Of a stretch of DNA of 64,000 bases, positions 53,188 through 62,385 are shown piece after piece. Below the pieces are notes generated by a model. That model was not told the origin of the DNA. It saw only the letters and a program-made list of their open reading frames with translations, and did no database searches. The stretch's first letter is position 1; every line of letters begins with the position of its first letter. The translations under genes were made by a program, and so were the position numbers. The DNA is taken from the NCBI RefSeq assembly GCF_039523735.1, contig NZ_BAAAFW010000012.1:1-64000 (forward strand), read 5' to 3'. Origin of the DNA: Tatumella punctata (lineage in GTDB: Bacteria > Pseudomonadota > Gammaproteobacteria > Enterobacterales > Enterobacteriaceae).

Positions 53188-55524
53188 ATGAAACAAATAA
53201 GACTGTTAGCACAATATTACGTGGATCTTATGGTCAAACTTGGCCTGATCCGTTTTTCATTACTTCTGGCTTCTGCGCTGGTCGTGCTGGCGATGATCGT
53301 TCAGATGGCGGTCACGCTGGTATTACAGGGCCGCGTAGAGAGTATCGATGTGGTCCGGTCGGTATTTTTTGGCTTATTAATTACCCCGTGGGCTGTCTAC
53401 TTTTTATCTGTGGTGGTCGATCAGCTGGAAGACTCGCGTCAGCGCCTGGAAAGGCTGGTGGATAAGCTGGAAGAAATGCGCAAGCGTGACTTACAGCTTA
53501 ATCAGCAATTGAAAGAAAATATTCAGCAGCTTAATCAGGAAATTAATGATCGTAAAAAAGCTGAGCTGGCCCGTGAACAGGTGATGGACAAACTCAGGGA
53601 GGAAATGGCAAGTCGTGAAAAAACCCAGATTGAGCTGGAGCAACAGTCGACTTTTCTGCGATCTTTTCTTGATGCTTCACCGGACCTGGTGTTCTACCGC
53701 AATATTGACCGCCAGTTTTCCGGCTGTAACCGTGCTGTGGAATTGCTGACTGGCAGAAACGAAAAGCAGCTGGTGGGACTGTCACCTAAAGATATTTATG
53801 ATGCAGATACCGCCGAAAAGATACTTGAAACAGACGAGAAAGTGTTTCGTCACAATGTGGCTCTGACGTATGAGCAGTGGATACAATATCCCGACGGCAA
53901 AAAAGCCTGTTTTGAAATCCGTAAAGTCCCTTATTACGACCGGGTAGGTAAACGCAGCGGACTGATGGGCTTCGGTCGCGACATTACTGAACGTAAGCGT
54001 TATCAGGATGCGCTGGAAAATGCCAGCCGCGAAAAAACCACCTTTATCTCGACGATCAGTCATGAACTGCGGACACCTTTAAATGGCATTGTCGGTCTTA
54101 GCCGTATTTTGCTGGATACAGAGCTCAGTCAGGAACAACTTAATTATCTGAAAACTATCCATGTCTCAGCAATCACTCTGGGCAATATTTTTAACGATGT
54201 GATTGAAATGGATAAAATTGAACGTCGTAAAGTACAACTGGATAACCAGCCGATTGATTTCACCGGATTTCTCGCTGATCTGGAAAATCTCTCCGGGTTA
54301 CTGGTTCAGCCGAAAGGGCTGAAATTTGTGATGTCAGCGCAACCTCCGCTACCGCAAACGATTATTGCTGATGGTACCCGGCTGCGACAGATTTTATGGA
54401 ATCTTATCGGCAATGCGGTGAAATTTACCCGTCAGGGCGAGATTGTGGTCACGGTCGGTTATGACGAGCAACAGCAGCAATTGCGGTTCGACGTACAGGA
54501 TTCCGGTATTGGTATCCCGCCCGATGAACAGGATAAGATCTTTGCTATGTATTATCAGGTCAAAGATCAGCATGGCGGTAAGCCAGCGACCGGGACCGGT
54601 ATCGGTCTGGCGATTTCTCACCGTCTCGCTCAGGCGATGGGTGGCGATATCAGAGTACAGAGTGAACCGGGTGAAGGTGCCTGTTTCAGCCTGCAGATTC
54701 ATGCACCGCAGGTGCTCGCGGCCGCGGAAGACAGTAATGAAGATGATATTTTACCGCTCCCGGCGTTGCATATTTTACTGGTTGAAGATATCGAGCTGAA
54801 TGTCGTGGTGGCACGTTCGGTACTGGAGAAACTTGGTTGCAGTACCGAAGTCGCAATGACTGGCGCTGAAGCACTGCAAATGTTTGACCCGTCAGAGTTT
54901 GATATGGTGCTGTTAGATATCCAGTTACCGGATATGACTGGCCTGCAGGTCGCCCGTACCCTGCATCAGCGCTTCGCGGGGCAGCAGTTACCACCGCTGG
55001 TCGCCCTGACGGCGAACGTCCTCAAAGATAAGAAAGAGTACCTGGATGCCGGTATGGATGATGTACTGAGTAAACCGCTGTCAGTTTCGGCGTTAACAGC
55101 GGTTATCGGCCGATTCTGGAATCAGCATCAGCCATTAGCTGAACTCCCGGCCGACAACGCTTCTCACGCAGAAGAGGGGCACCTGGATATTGAGATGCTG
55201 GAGCAGTATATGGAACTGGTCGGCCCGCAGCTCATTCGCCAGAGCCTGGACATGTTTGAGAAGATGATGCCCGGTTACCTTGATGTACTGGATTCCAACA
55301 TGATGGCCCGCGATCAGAAAGGAATTGCGGAAGAAGGGCATAAGATCAAAGGTGCTGCAGGTTCTGTCGGTTTAATACATTTGCAGCAGGTGGCTAAACA
55401 GATACAGACGCCGGAGTTACCCGCCTGGTGGGATAATGTTCAGGAATGGATTGATGAACTACGGCATGAGTGGCGTCATGAAGTCGCAATGCTCAGGCAA
55501 TGGGTAAATAGCCGGGGAAAATAA
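53188..55524 (+). CDS. arcB: Hybrid sensor kinase ArcB
   Basis: The 778-residue protein equals E. coli ArcB in length. It has two N-terminal membrane helices (about residues 20-75), a coiled coil, a PAS domain, a histidine kinase core with ISHELRTPLNGIVGL, a receiver domain with LLDIQLPDMTG, and a C-terminal phosphotransfer domain with EEGHKIKGAAGSVGL. It senses the quinone pool and phosphorylates ArcA when respiration is limited. The start at 53188 has GGGAG six bases before it; a frame ten codons longer exists but is not conserved. The gene ends just before the convergent ArcZ RNA. Confidence 0.98.
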   Translation: MKQIRLLAQYYVDLMVKLGLIRFSLLLASALVVLAMIVQMAVTLVLQGRVESIDVVRSVFFGLLITPWAVYFLSVVVDQLEDSRQRLERLVDKLEEMRKRDLQLNQQLKENIQQLNQEINDRKKAELAREQVMDKLREEMASREKTQIELEQQSTFLRSFLDASPDLVFYRNIDRQFSGCNRAVELLTGRNEKQLVGLSPKDIYDADTAEKILETDEKVFRHNVALTYEQWIQYPDGKKACFEIRKVPYYDRVGKRSGLMGFGRDITERKRYQDALENASREKTTFISTISHELRTPLNGIVGLSRILLDTELSQEQLNYLKTIHVSAITLGNIFNDVIEMDKIERRKVQLDNQPIDFTGFLADLENLSGLLVQPKGLKFVMSAQPPLPQTIIADGTRLRQILWNLIGNAVKFTRQGEIVVTVGYDEQQQQLRFDVQDSGIGIPPDEQDKIFAMYYQVKDQHGGKPATGTGIGLAISHRLAQAMGGDIRVQSEPGEGACFSLQIHAPQVLAAAEDSNEDDILPLPALHILLVEDIELNVVVARSVLEKLGCSTEVAMTGAEALQMFDPSEFDMVLLDIQLPDMTGLQVARTLHQRFAGQQLPPLVALTANVLKDKKEYLDAGMDDVLSKPLSVSALTAVIGRFWNQHQPLAELPADNASHAEEGHLDIEMLEQYMELVGPQLIRQSLDMFEKMMPGYLDVLDSNMMARDQKGIAEEGHKIKGAAGSVGLIHLQQVAKQIQTPELPAWWDNVQEWIDELRHEWRHEVAMLRQWVNSRGK

Positions 55525-55544
55525 TCGCAGGAGCAGATCGCCGG

Positions 55545-55680
55545 AAAAAATGACCCCGGATAGACCGGGGTGCGCGAATATTGCGCCAACACCAGGGAAA
55601 CAGTGACTCTGCCGGTTAAAAAGTGATCGTTATCGGGATGTATCCCGGCCGGCAGCAGGTATTGGTTTCTCAGCACCGCT
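55545..55680 (-). ncRNA. arcZ: Small RNA ArcZ
   Basis: On the minus strand the 3' part matches the conserved processed ArcZ: TTTCCCTGGTGTTGGCGCA, then GCGCACCCCGG, and the terminator CCCCGG-TCTAT-CCGGGG with ATTTTTT at the end. ArcZ is an Hfq-binding regulator that activates rpoS and represses motility and other genes; its processed seed is GGTGTTGG. Its place next to the arcB 3' end and its orientation are the same as in E. coli. The 5' end near 55680 is approximate, since the upstream half is poorly conserved. Confidence 0.88.
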
Positions 55681-56222
55681 ACCTTAACAAAAACTGCGGT
55701 CACTTTGCTACAATTCATTAAGATTTGTGAAGTTGAAATGTTCTCATTGTGGATAATCTTACTGTTTACAAATCATCCATTGACGGGAAAATCACCGTGA
55801 CCCTTGTGGATTTTCACGGTATGTATCTGCCTGCCGAATTACCAGTACAGTAAAAAATAACCAATAAAACCCTATATTTAAAGGTGTTTTTCCTGTTGCC
55901 GTTCCTTTTCATACTAAATTGTCTTATTTATACAAAAAAACAATAAGTAAGATAATTACAATCTAAGTATTCTGTGAATACAGATCAGCTTCTGTCACCT
56001 ATTGGTGCAGTCGTGGCTATCCGGTCCGGTGATAAAAGAAAGGTCTGTAGGAAAATTTATCAGGCTGAAAGCATTTATCTTAAGTATAGTTGTGGCGGCA
56101 GGCGGTAATTTCTGTAAAGTCTGCGGATTGTTTTTTTTATGTTAACTATAGTGGTTGTTTGTAAAATTTGATGCAGATCAATACATAAGATAAATTTATA
56201 CTTTATTTCGTGGTGAATATTA
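55681..56222. other. AT-rich gap between ArcZ and mtgA; elbB absent
   Basis: In E. coli elbB lies between arcB and mtgA. No elbB frame or fragment is visible here. The upstream ArcZ promoter should lie near 55690-55740. The rest is AT-rich, with a perfect FNR-type palindrome at 56168-56181. Confidence 0.7.
56168..56181. promoter_or_regulatory. FNR-type box, TTGAT-N4-ATCAA
   Basis: TTGATGCAGATCAA is a perfect match to the FNR consensus half-sites and spacing. A -10-like TATACT follows at 56197-56202, and the ATG of the 43-codon frame at 56223. The pairing suggests anaerobic control of that frame or of mtgA downstream. The spacing from the palindrome to the -10 element is shorter than for a standard class II FNR promoter. 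Confidence 0.5.
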
Positions 56223-56354
56223 ATGGAACCGATTCCTGTAATCACGGAAACACTGATACGGCAAGGGCTGCCACCTGAAAAATATCATTTTCACGTGGGT
56301 TTTTATCACGGCAGGCAGCCTAATCCGGACGGCAGACGATTAAAAAATTTATGA
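56223..56354 (+). CDS. Possible small protein (43 residues)
   Basis: A short frame begins MEPIPVITETLIRQG and ends DGRRLKNL, with a central HFHVGFYHG segment. GGTGA lies seven bases upstream of the ATG, and an FNR-type box and -10-like element lie further upstream. No family is recognised. It could be a real small protein, or a leader of mtgA, which begins 65 bases after its stop. Confidence 0.35.
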   Translation: MEPIPVITETLIRQGLPPEKYHFHVGFYHGRQPNPDGRRLKNL

Positions 56355-56419
56355 AAAAATCTGAATCAGGGCTACTCTGCAGGAGGAATCACTCGCAGAA
56401 CGTACCCCGGGGACAATAA

Positions 56420-57142
56420 TTGAAAACTCAGCATAATCCTCTAATGGTCAGGGTCAGACGTAAGCTGCTTTTCTTACTGTCAGGGATAATGGTAATTGCT
56501 GTCGCGGGGATCCTGCTATTTTCGGTGATACCGGTCCCCTTTTCTGCAGTGATGGCGGAACGCCAGGCCGGCGCATTATTGTCCGGCAACCTGTCTTACC
56601 GGGCCCGCTCTTCATGGGTCAGTATGGCGGATATCTCTCCCTGGATGCCACTGGCAGTGATTGCCGGCGAAGACCAAAAGTTCCCGAACCATTGGGGCTT
56701 TGATTTCGGCGCCTTGCAGTCGGTGCTGGACAGTTCCGGGCGGGGATCAATGCGCGGAGCATCAACACTTTCTCAGCAAACGGCTAAGAATCTGTTTCTC
56801 TGGGATGGGCGCAGCTGGGTGCGTAAAGGGCTTGAAGCCATACTGACGGCGGGTATTGAAACGGTCTTGAGTAAAAAAAGGATACTGACCGTCTATCTGA
56901 ATATTGCCGAGTTTGGTCCGGGAATTTTTGGTGTTGAAGCGGCTTCGCAGGCGTACTTTCACAAACCGGCCAGTCAGCTCACCCGGCAGCAGGCAGCATT
57001 ACTGGCGGCAGTATTGCCTAATCCGATTGTCTATCACGTCAGTGCGCCTTCTGCGTACACCCGTGAACGCCAGCAATGGATTTCACAACAGATGGGACAG
57101 TTGGGTGGCCTTGAATTTCTGAACAAATATCATCTGTACTAG
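56420..57142 (+). CDS. mtgA: Monofunctional peptidoglycan glycosyltransferase
   Basis: The 240-residue GT51 protein closely follows E. coli MtgA (242 residues). It has an N-terminal membrane helix (about residues 13-35) and the family motifs AGEDQKFPNHWGFD, with the catalytic Glu, RGASTLSQQTAKN and KKRILTVYLNIAEFG. It polymerises lipid II into glycan strands. The start at TTG 56420 is preceded by GGGGA; an ATG at 56444 lacks a ribosome-binding site. Confidence 0.96.
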   Translation: MKTQHNPLMVRVRRKLLFLLSGIMVIAVAGILLFSVIPVPFSAVMAERQAGALLSGNLSYRARSSWVSMADISPWMPLAVIAGEDQKFPNHWGFDFGALQSVLDSSGRGSMRGASTLSQQTAKNLFLWDGRSWVRKGLEAILTAGIETVLSKKRILTVYLNIAEFGPGIFGVEAASQAYFHKPASQLTRQQAALLAAVLPNPIVYHVSAPSAYTRERQQWISQQMGQLGGLEFLNKYHLY

Positions 57143-57160
57143 TCTGCGGGCCCCCGCGAA

Positions 57161-57433
57161 CTAATCTTCATCAAAACCGGCATTAAATAACTCAATGACA
57201 GCCTTAAGGACTTCAGCCTCCCCGGGGCCAGTGGCTTCAACTTCAATTTGCCCGCCCTGGGCGGAATCCAGCATAAGCAGGGCGATGACACTGCTGGCAT
57301 CAGCTTCAGTACCTGATTCATTACGCAGGATCACTTCGGCATCATAGCTTTGTACCAGTTCGAATAACTTCATTGCCGGGCGGGCATGCATACCCAGCTT
57401 ATTTCTGATTTCTACTGATTGTCTGACCGTCAT
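57161..57433 (-). CDS. npr: Nitrogen phosphotransferase carrier NPr
   Basis: The 90-residue HPr-like protein has the phosphorylated His in MHARPAMKLFELV and the E. coli length. It carries phosphate from PtsP to PtsN in the nitrogen PTS. It is the last gene of the cluster and overlaps rapZ by four bases. Confidence 0.97.
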   Translation of the reverse strand: MTVRQSVEIRNKLGMHARPAMKLFELVQSYDAEVILRNESGTEADASSVIALLMLDSAQGGQIEVEATGPGEAEVLKAVIELFNAGFDED

Positions 57434-58284
57434 GATTTTTTCTTTTCCAGTGTTCGATGGCGTGACTGAACATTTTTTCCCCGTGAACGGAAATAATCAG
57501 CCAGCTGTTCGGCAATATAAACAGAACGATGTTTCCCGCCGGTACAACCAATAGCTACCGTCAGATAACTGCGGTTATTGGTTTCCAGCATAGGTAACCA
57601 TAGTTCAAGATAGCTGCGGGTCTGATAAATAAAATTGTGTACTTCTGTATGGCGATCAAGAAACGCAGCGACCGGGCGGTCCAGTCCTGTCAGAGGACGT
57701 AACTTAGGATCCCAGTGCGGGTTTGGCAAAAAGCGGACATCGAAGACATAGTCAGCATCGATAGGGATACCGTATTTAAACCCGAAGGATTCAAATACCA
57801 TTGTGAGCTCCCGTTCCCGTTTGCCCAATAACCGTGCTCTTAACATTTCTGCCAGTTCATGTACCGACATTTCTGATGTATCGATAATCAGGTCTGCTCT
57901 GGTACGCAGGGGTTCCAGCAGATCGCTCTCTTCGTCAATGGCACTTTCCAGGGATAGATTTTTACTGGAAAGGGGGTGCAGGCGGCGGGTATCACTGTAG
58001 CGGCGGATCAGAGTATTTCGGTCGGCATCAAGAAACAACAACTGCGGAGAAAATTGTGCTGACAGGCGGTTAAATGCATCTTCAAAAATTTCCGGAGATT
58101 CCGGCATATTACGCACATCAATACTGACTGCGGCAGAAATATTGCGTTTCTCCAGCGATTTCGCCAGCTCCGGCAGTAAATCGACAGGTAAATTGTCGAC
58201 ACAATAAAAGCCCATATCTTCCAGGGCCCTGAGTGCAACAGATTTTCCAGACCCTGAACGACCACTTACGATCATCAGTACCAT
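57430..58284 (-). CDS. rapZ: RNase adapter protein RapZ
   Basis: The 284-residue protein has the E. coli length, a Walker A motif GRSGSGKSVALRALED and a C-terminal domain with AIGCTGGKHRSVYIAEQLA. It binds GlmZ small RNA and presents it to RNase E, adjusting glucosamine-6-phosphate synthesis. It lies between ptsN and npr. Confidence 0.98.
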   Translation of the reverse strand: MVLMIVSGRSGSGKSVALRALEDMGFYCVDNLPVDLLPELAKSLEKRNISAAVSIDVRNMPESPEIFEDAFNRLSAQFSPQLLFLDADRNTLIRRYSDTRRLHPLSSKNLSLESAIDEESDLLEPLRTRADLIIDTSEMSVHELAEMLRARLLGKRERELTMVFESFGFKYGIPIDADYVFDVRFLPNPHWDPKLRPLTGLDRPVAAFLDRHTEVHNFIYQTRSYLELWLPMLETNNRSYLTVAIGCTGGKHRSVYIAEQLADYFRSRGKNVQSRHRTLEKKKS

Positions 58285-58326
58285 GATCCTTCTCCCGTAA
58301 TTATCCCTGCAGTACAGGTTAATTTA

Positions 58327-58818
58327 TTATTGTTTTTCGTCCGTATTATCCGGCTGTTCCATGATGATATTAAACAGCTCCTGATCACTCTGTGCGGCCC
58401 GTAACCGGCGACAGACAGTTTTGTCGGCCAGGCGTTTAGCGACCTGAGATAACGTATGTAAGTGCGTTTTGCACTGATCTGCCGGCACCAGTAATGCGAA
58501 CAGCAGGTCTACTGGCTGATTATCGACCGCATCAAACGGAATAGGGTGTTCCAGCCGGATCAGTACACCTATGGTTCTCAGAGTATCTTCTTCCAGCTTA
58601 CCGTGCGGGATAGCAATACCGTTACCGATACCGGTACTCCCCATTCTTTCGCGGTTGAGGATCGTTTCAAAGATAGCCTGGTGCGGCAGGTTCAGCTGTG
58701 TTGCTGCCAGTTCACTGATGATCTCCAGTGCACGCTTTTTACTCTGGCAATCCACATTATTACGGGTGCATTCCGGAGTAAGCACATTACTCAGTTCAAG
58801 TATCAGATCACTATTCAT
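58327..58818 (-). CDS. ptsN: Nitrogen PTS enzyme IIA
   Basis: The 163-residue protein has the E. coli length and the active-site His in GIAIPHGKLEE. It regulates potassium uptake and amino-sugar and envelope control when dephosphorylated. The usual neighbour hpf is not found between it and rpoN. Confidence 0.98.
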   Translation of the reverse strand: MNSDLILELSNVLTPECTRNNVDCQSKKRALEIISELAATQLNLPHQAIFETILNRERMGSTGIGNGIAIPHGKLEEDTLRTIGVLIRLEHPIPFDAVDNQPVDLLFALLVPADQCKTHLHTLSQVAKRLADKTVCRRLRAAQSDQELFNIIMEQPDNTDEKQ

Positions 58819-59070
58819 ATTATTTCGCTTGCCGGTTTATCTGACCATTTTCATGGTGCCTGGCGGTTATTTGTCGCAGGCTGTTAACCCTGAAACGAAT
58901 GACCGTTACCTTAGGTAGTGAACGAAAGCAGCCGCAGGCTGGCGTTAACTGCTTTCTTTTTATGGATACATCGATATAAAACCTGTCTCGTTTCACATCT
59001 GTTGCATGGGCGGGTCAACCGGCGCCGCCAATGACTGTTGTTGCCAGTGCATAAGCCCTGCTTCAGGGCA
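58819..59070. other. rpoN-ptsN gap; hpf absent
   Basis: In E. coli hpf (95 codons) lies here. All three minus-strand frames of this 252-base gap were read and show stops and no HPF-like sequence. Two hairpins are visible: GCCCTG-AAG-CAGGGC right after rpoN, and GAAAGCAG/CTGCTTTC near 58924-58955, followed by CTTTTT on the plus strand. Confidence 0.8.
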
Positions 59071-60504
59071 TCAAAGCAACTGTTTCCGCTGGTTTGATGG
59101 CGGAATAGATAACGATTCACGATATTTAGCGACGGTACGTCTCGCAACCATAATACCCTGTTCCGATAACATAGAGGTGAGTTTACTGTCACTCAAGGGT
59201 TTTACCGGATTTTCTGACGAGATTAATTTTTTTACCAGCGCGCGGATAGCGGTTGATGATGCTTCGCCGCCACCTTCGGTGCTGACATGGCTGGAGAAAA
59301 AGTATTTCAGTTCGAAAATACCGCGCGGACTGTGCAGATACTTTTGGGTCGTAACCCGGGAAATCGTTGATTCATGCATCTCCACGGCCCGGGCAATATC
59401 AGCCAGAACCATTGGCCGCATATATTCTTCACCCTGCTCGAAAAATGCCTGCTGTTGCTCCACGATACAGCGTGATACCCGCAATAGAGTATCGTTACGG
59501 CTTTCAAGGCTTTTGATCAGCCAGCGGGCTTCCTGCAAATTACTGCGGATAAACTGGTTATCGCTGTCATTTCTGGCGCCACCACTCATTGCTGCATAAT
59601 GCTGATTGATTCTTAGTTTTGGCAGACTGTCCGTATTCAGTTCGACCGCCCAGCGATTGGCAACTTTGCGCACCAGTACATCAGGAATAACGTATTCGGA
59701 GTCACCCGTATTAATTGACTGGCCGGGGCGGGGATCCAGAGACTGAATCAGTAACATGGCTTGTTTCAGCACATCATCTTTCAGGCGAGTAACACGCATC
59801 AGACTGCGGAAATCGTGACTCGCCAGTAAGTCCAGATGCTGGCTGATAATCAGACGGGCTTCTTCCAGCATCGGTGTATCAGGACTGAATTGTGACAGCT
59901 GAACCAGCAGACAGTCTTTTAAATCACGGGCACCTGCACCGACAGGGTCAAAGTGCTGGACCCGTTTCAGAACGGCTTCCACTTCTTCCAGACTGAGTTC
60001 GTCATCGCCAATACTCTCGAGAATATCCTCAAGCGGAACTGTCAGGTAACCGGTGTTATCAATGGCATCGATAATCGATGTTGCTATTGCCCGGTCCGTA
60101 TCACTGAACGGGGTCAGTTCGGCCTGCCACATCAGGTAATCCTGCAGTGACTGGGTGGTTTCACCCTGGTAAACGGGCAGTTCATCATCCTGATAATCGG
60201 TGCCGGTACCTGAAGGCGTACCGGCGGTATAAATTTCATCCCAGGTGGCATCCAGAGGTAATTCTTCCGGCATCTCTTTTTGTTCTAATGCTTCGCGGGT
60301 ATCCAGAGAAGCGGTTTCACCCGACTCCTCAGAATCAACTTCATTAAGTAACTCAGCCTGGTCCAGCAAGGGATTACTTTCCAGCGCGACCTGCAATTCC
60401 TGTTGTAACTCATGCGTGGAAAGCTGCAACAGTCGTATCGCCTGTTGCAACTGGGGGGTCATTGCCAGTTGTTGGCTGAGCCTGAATTGCAAACTTTGCT
60501 TCAT
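59071..60504 (-). CDS. rpoN: RNA polymerase sigma-54 factor
   Basis: The 477-residue protein has the E. coli length. It has the glutamine-rich N-terminal activator region, a core-binding domain, a helix-turn-helix near STISRVTTQKYLHSPRG, and the RpoN box ARRTVAKYRESL near the C terminus. It directs transcription from -24/-12 promoters for nitrogen and other genes. It follows lptB by 51 bases. Confidence 0.99.
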   Translation of the reverse strand: MKQSLQFRLSQQLAMTPQLQQAIRLLQLSTHELQQELQVALESNPLLDQAELLNEVDSEESGETASLDTREALEQKEMPEELPLDATWDEIYTAGTPSGTGTDYQDDELPVYQGETTQSLQDYLMWQAELTPFSDTDRAIATSIIDAIDNTGYLTVPLEDILESIGDDELSLEEVEAVLKRVQHFDPVGAGARDLKDCLLVQLSQFSPDTPMLEEARLIISQHLDLLASHDFRSLMRVTRLKDDVLKQAMLLIQSLDPRPGQSINTGDSEYVIPDVLVRKVANRWAVELNTDSLPKLRINQHYAAMSGGARNDSDNQFIRSNLQEARWLIKSLESRNDTLLRVSRCIVEQQQAFFEQGEEYMRPMVLADIARAVEMHESTISRVTTQKYLHSPRGIFELKYFFSSHVSTEGGGEASSTAIRALVKKLISSENPVKPLSDSKLTSMLSEQGIMVARRTVAKYRESLSIPPSNQRKQLL

Positions 60505-60555
60505 AGTAAGAAGTGCATTTCCCGAAAAAAATTCAATAAGAACACATTAACAGAG

Positions 60556-61281
60556 TCAGAGCCGGAACTCTTCACCCAGATAAACACGTTTTACATGTTC
60601 ATCTGCCAGAATTTCACCCGGAGTACCGTGAGCGATCAGTTTACCCTGGCTGACAATATAGGCGCGTTCACAGACTGCAAGGGTTTCACGGACATTATGG
60701 TCCGTAATCAGTACCCCGAGGCCGCTGTCCCGCAGGTGCTCAATAATCTTTTTGATATCAATGACCGAAATCGGGTCAACACCGGCAAAAGGTTCATCCA
60801 GCAGAATAAACTTAGGGTTTGCTGCCAGAGCTCTGGCAATCTCCACTCTGCGTCGTTCCCCCCCGGAGAGAGCCTGTCCCATACTGTCACGCAAATGTTC
60901 AATATGAAATTCTTCCATAAGTTCATTGGCGCGATCAGCCCGTTGTTGTGCATTCAGATCCTTACGGATTTGCAGCACGGCCATCAGGTTATCGTACACA
61001 CTTAACCGCCGGAAAATAGAAGCTTCCTGTGGCAGGTAACCAATACCGAGCCTCGCGCGGGCATGCAGCGGAAGCAGACTGATATCTTCATTGTCGATAG
61101 TAATCTTACCGGCATCACGCGGTACGATCCCAACCACCATGTAAAAAGTGGTGGTTTTACCAGCTCCGTTAGGGCCGAGCAATCCGACAATCTCGCCTGA
61201 CTTCACTTCCAGGCTGACATCTTCAACGACCCGCCGCCCTTTGTAAGCTTTCGCCAGATTCTGTGCAATTAAAGTCGCCAT
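60556..61281 (-). CDS. lptB: LPS export ATPase LptB
   Basis: The 241-residue ABC ATPase has Walker A GPNGAGKTTT, the signature LSGGERRRVEIARALA and Walker B FILLDEPFAGVDP. With LptFG it drives LPS extraction from the inner membrane. It follows lptA by five bases. Confidence 0.99.
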   Translation of the reverse strand: MATLIAQNLAKAYKGRRVVEDVSLEVKSGEIVGLLGPNGAGKTTTFYMVVGIVPRDAGKITIDNEDISLLPLHARARLGIGYLPQEASIFRRLSVYDNLMAVLQIRKDLNAQQRADRANELMEEFHIEHLRDSMGQALSGGERRRVEIARALAANPKFILLDEPFAGVDPISVIDIKKIIEHLRDSGLGVLITDHNVRETLAVCERAYIVSQGKLIAHGTPGEILADEHVKRVYLGEEFRL

Positions 61282-61286
61282 AACGA

Positions 61287-61838
61287 TTATTGACTCTGTT
61301 TAGGATGTGCGGTGGTGTTATTGTTCTGCAACTCAGAAGGCATCAGGGTTGTGGTGACCCGTTTCTGCTGCCCCTGGCTGTAGGCCTGCATTTTCTGTTC
61401 TTTCACCAGATAGGTAATTCGATCGCCTTTAATATTACTGTTCAGCTGTTCGATATAGGCATTACCGGTAAGTTCAACCAGGTCTTTTGCCAGGTCGTAA
61501 TGCAGTTTGCTGGCGCGGCCTTTGACCGGTTTGCCGTTATCCTGCATCTGGTAGAAAGTTGCCGGGGAGCCGAAAGCATCGACCAGTGTCTTCTGACTGT
61601 CTCCGCCTGGCCGGGTGACTACGACTTTGTCCGCCGTAATTTTGATGGAGCCCTGAGTGATAATGACATTACCGGTGAACGTGGCGACATTGCCCTGCAT
61701 ATCCATAGACTGGTTTTCTGAGGTAATGTTTACGGGTTTATCCGAGTCACCAGTCAGAGCCAGCGCGGGCAGGCTACAGCTCAGGAGTGTTGCCAGCACC
61801 AGCAACCTGAAGCTATTTTTTTTGGTTTTGAATTTCAT
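61287..61838 (-). CDS. lptA: Periplasmic LPS transport protein LptA
   Basis: The 183-residue protein has a signal peptide (cut near ALA-LTGD, about residue 28) and the OstA-like beta-jellyroll (NVATFTGNVIITQGSIKI). It forms the periplasmic bridge for LPS. The ATG at 61838 is used because the family starts MKFKTKK; it overlaps the lptC end by 26 bases. Confidence 0.97.
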   Translation of the reverse strand: MKFKTKKNSFRLLVLATLLSCSLPALALTGDSDKPVNITSENQSMDMQGNVATFTGNVIITQGSIKITADKVVVTRPGGDSQKTLVDAFGSPATFYQMQDNGKPVKGRASKLHYDLAKDLVELTGNAYIEQLNSNIKGDRITYLVKEQKMQAYSQGQQKRVTTTLMPSELQNNNTTAHPKQSQ

Positions 61839-62385
61839 AATCGGTTTTGACCTTTTCAATTAATTCGGCGGTTTTGGCCCGTAAATTGCCACGTAATTTC
61901 ATTCCGGTGGACTGGAACCCCTGACCATACAAGGTGACCTGGTCATCAGAGGTAACATCCTGAGTGACCAGATTCACCTGCGCATTATCTGTAATGATAC
62001 GTTCAATCTTTGCATCTGCATTCAGGGCGTTAACTTCAACATGACCATAAAGATACAGCATCCGGTTTTTAGTTAATTTTGCTTTATCTGCTTTTACCGA
62101 CCAGGCAGGGGCTTTTTGCTGATCGTAAGTGGTCATCACCGGATTATCGAACCAGCTGACCTGCGGGGTATCAAAATATGACACTTTGTCGGAATCGAGC
62201 TTATATGCCAGCCCGCCTTCCGGGTTGTAGGCCACAGTGTCAGAGGTAGCGATGGTATAGGTCGGACTCTGATCGTCCTGCACCACCGAAGAAGGCGGGG
62301 TATCCTGGTTTGTCAGGTTCCAGCCAATCAGTACTACCGCAATAATTGCCAGCAGAAGGGTAATCCAGCGCCTGCTTGTACTCAT
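61813..62385 (-). CDS. lptC: LPS transport protein LptC
   Basis: The 190-residue protein has one N-terminal membrane helix (about residues 8-24) and a periplasmic LptA-like fold. It receives LPS from LptBFG and passes it to LptA. It overlaps kdsC by four bases. Confidence 0.97.
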   Translation of the reverse strand: MSTSRRWITLLLAIIAVVLIGWNLTNQDTPPSSVVQDDQSPTYTIATSDTVAYNPEGGLAYKLDSDKVSYFDTPQVSWFDNPVMTTYDQQKAPAWSVKADKAKLTKNRMLYLYGHVEVNALNADAKIERIITDNAQVNLVTQDVTSDDQVTLYGQGFQSTGMKLRGNLRAKTAELIEKVKTDYEIQNQKK

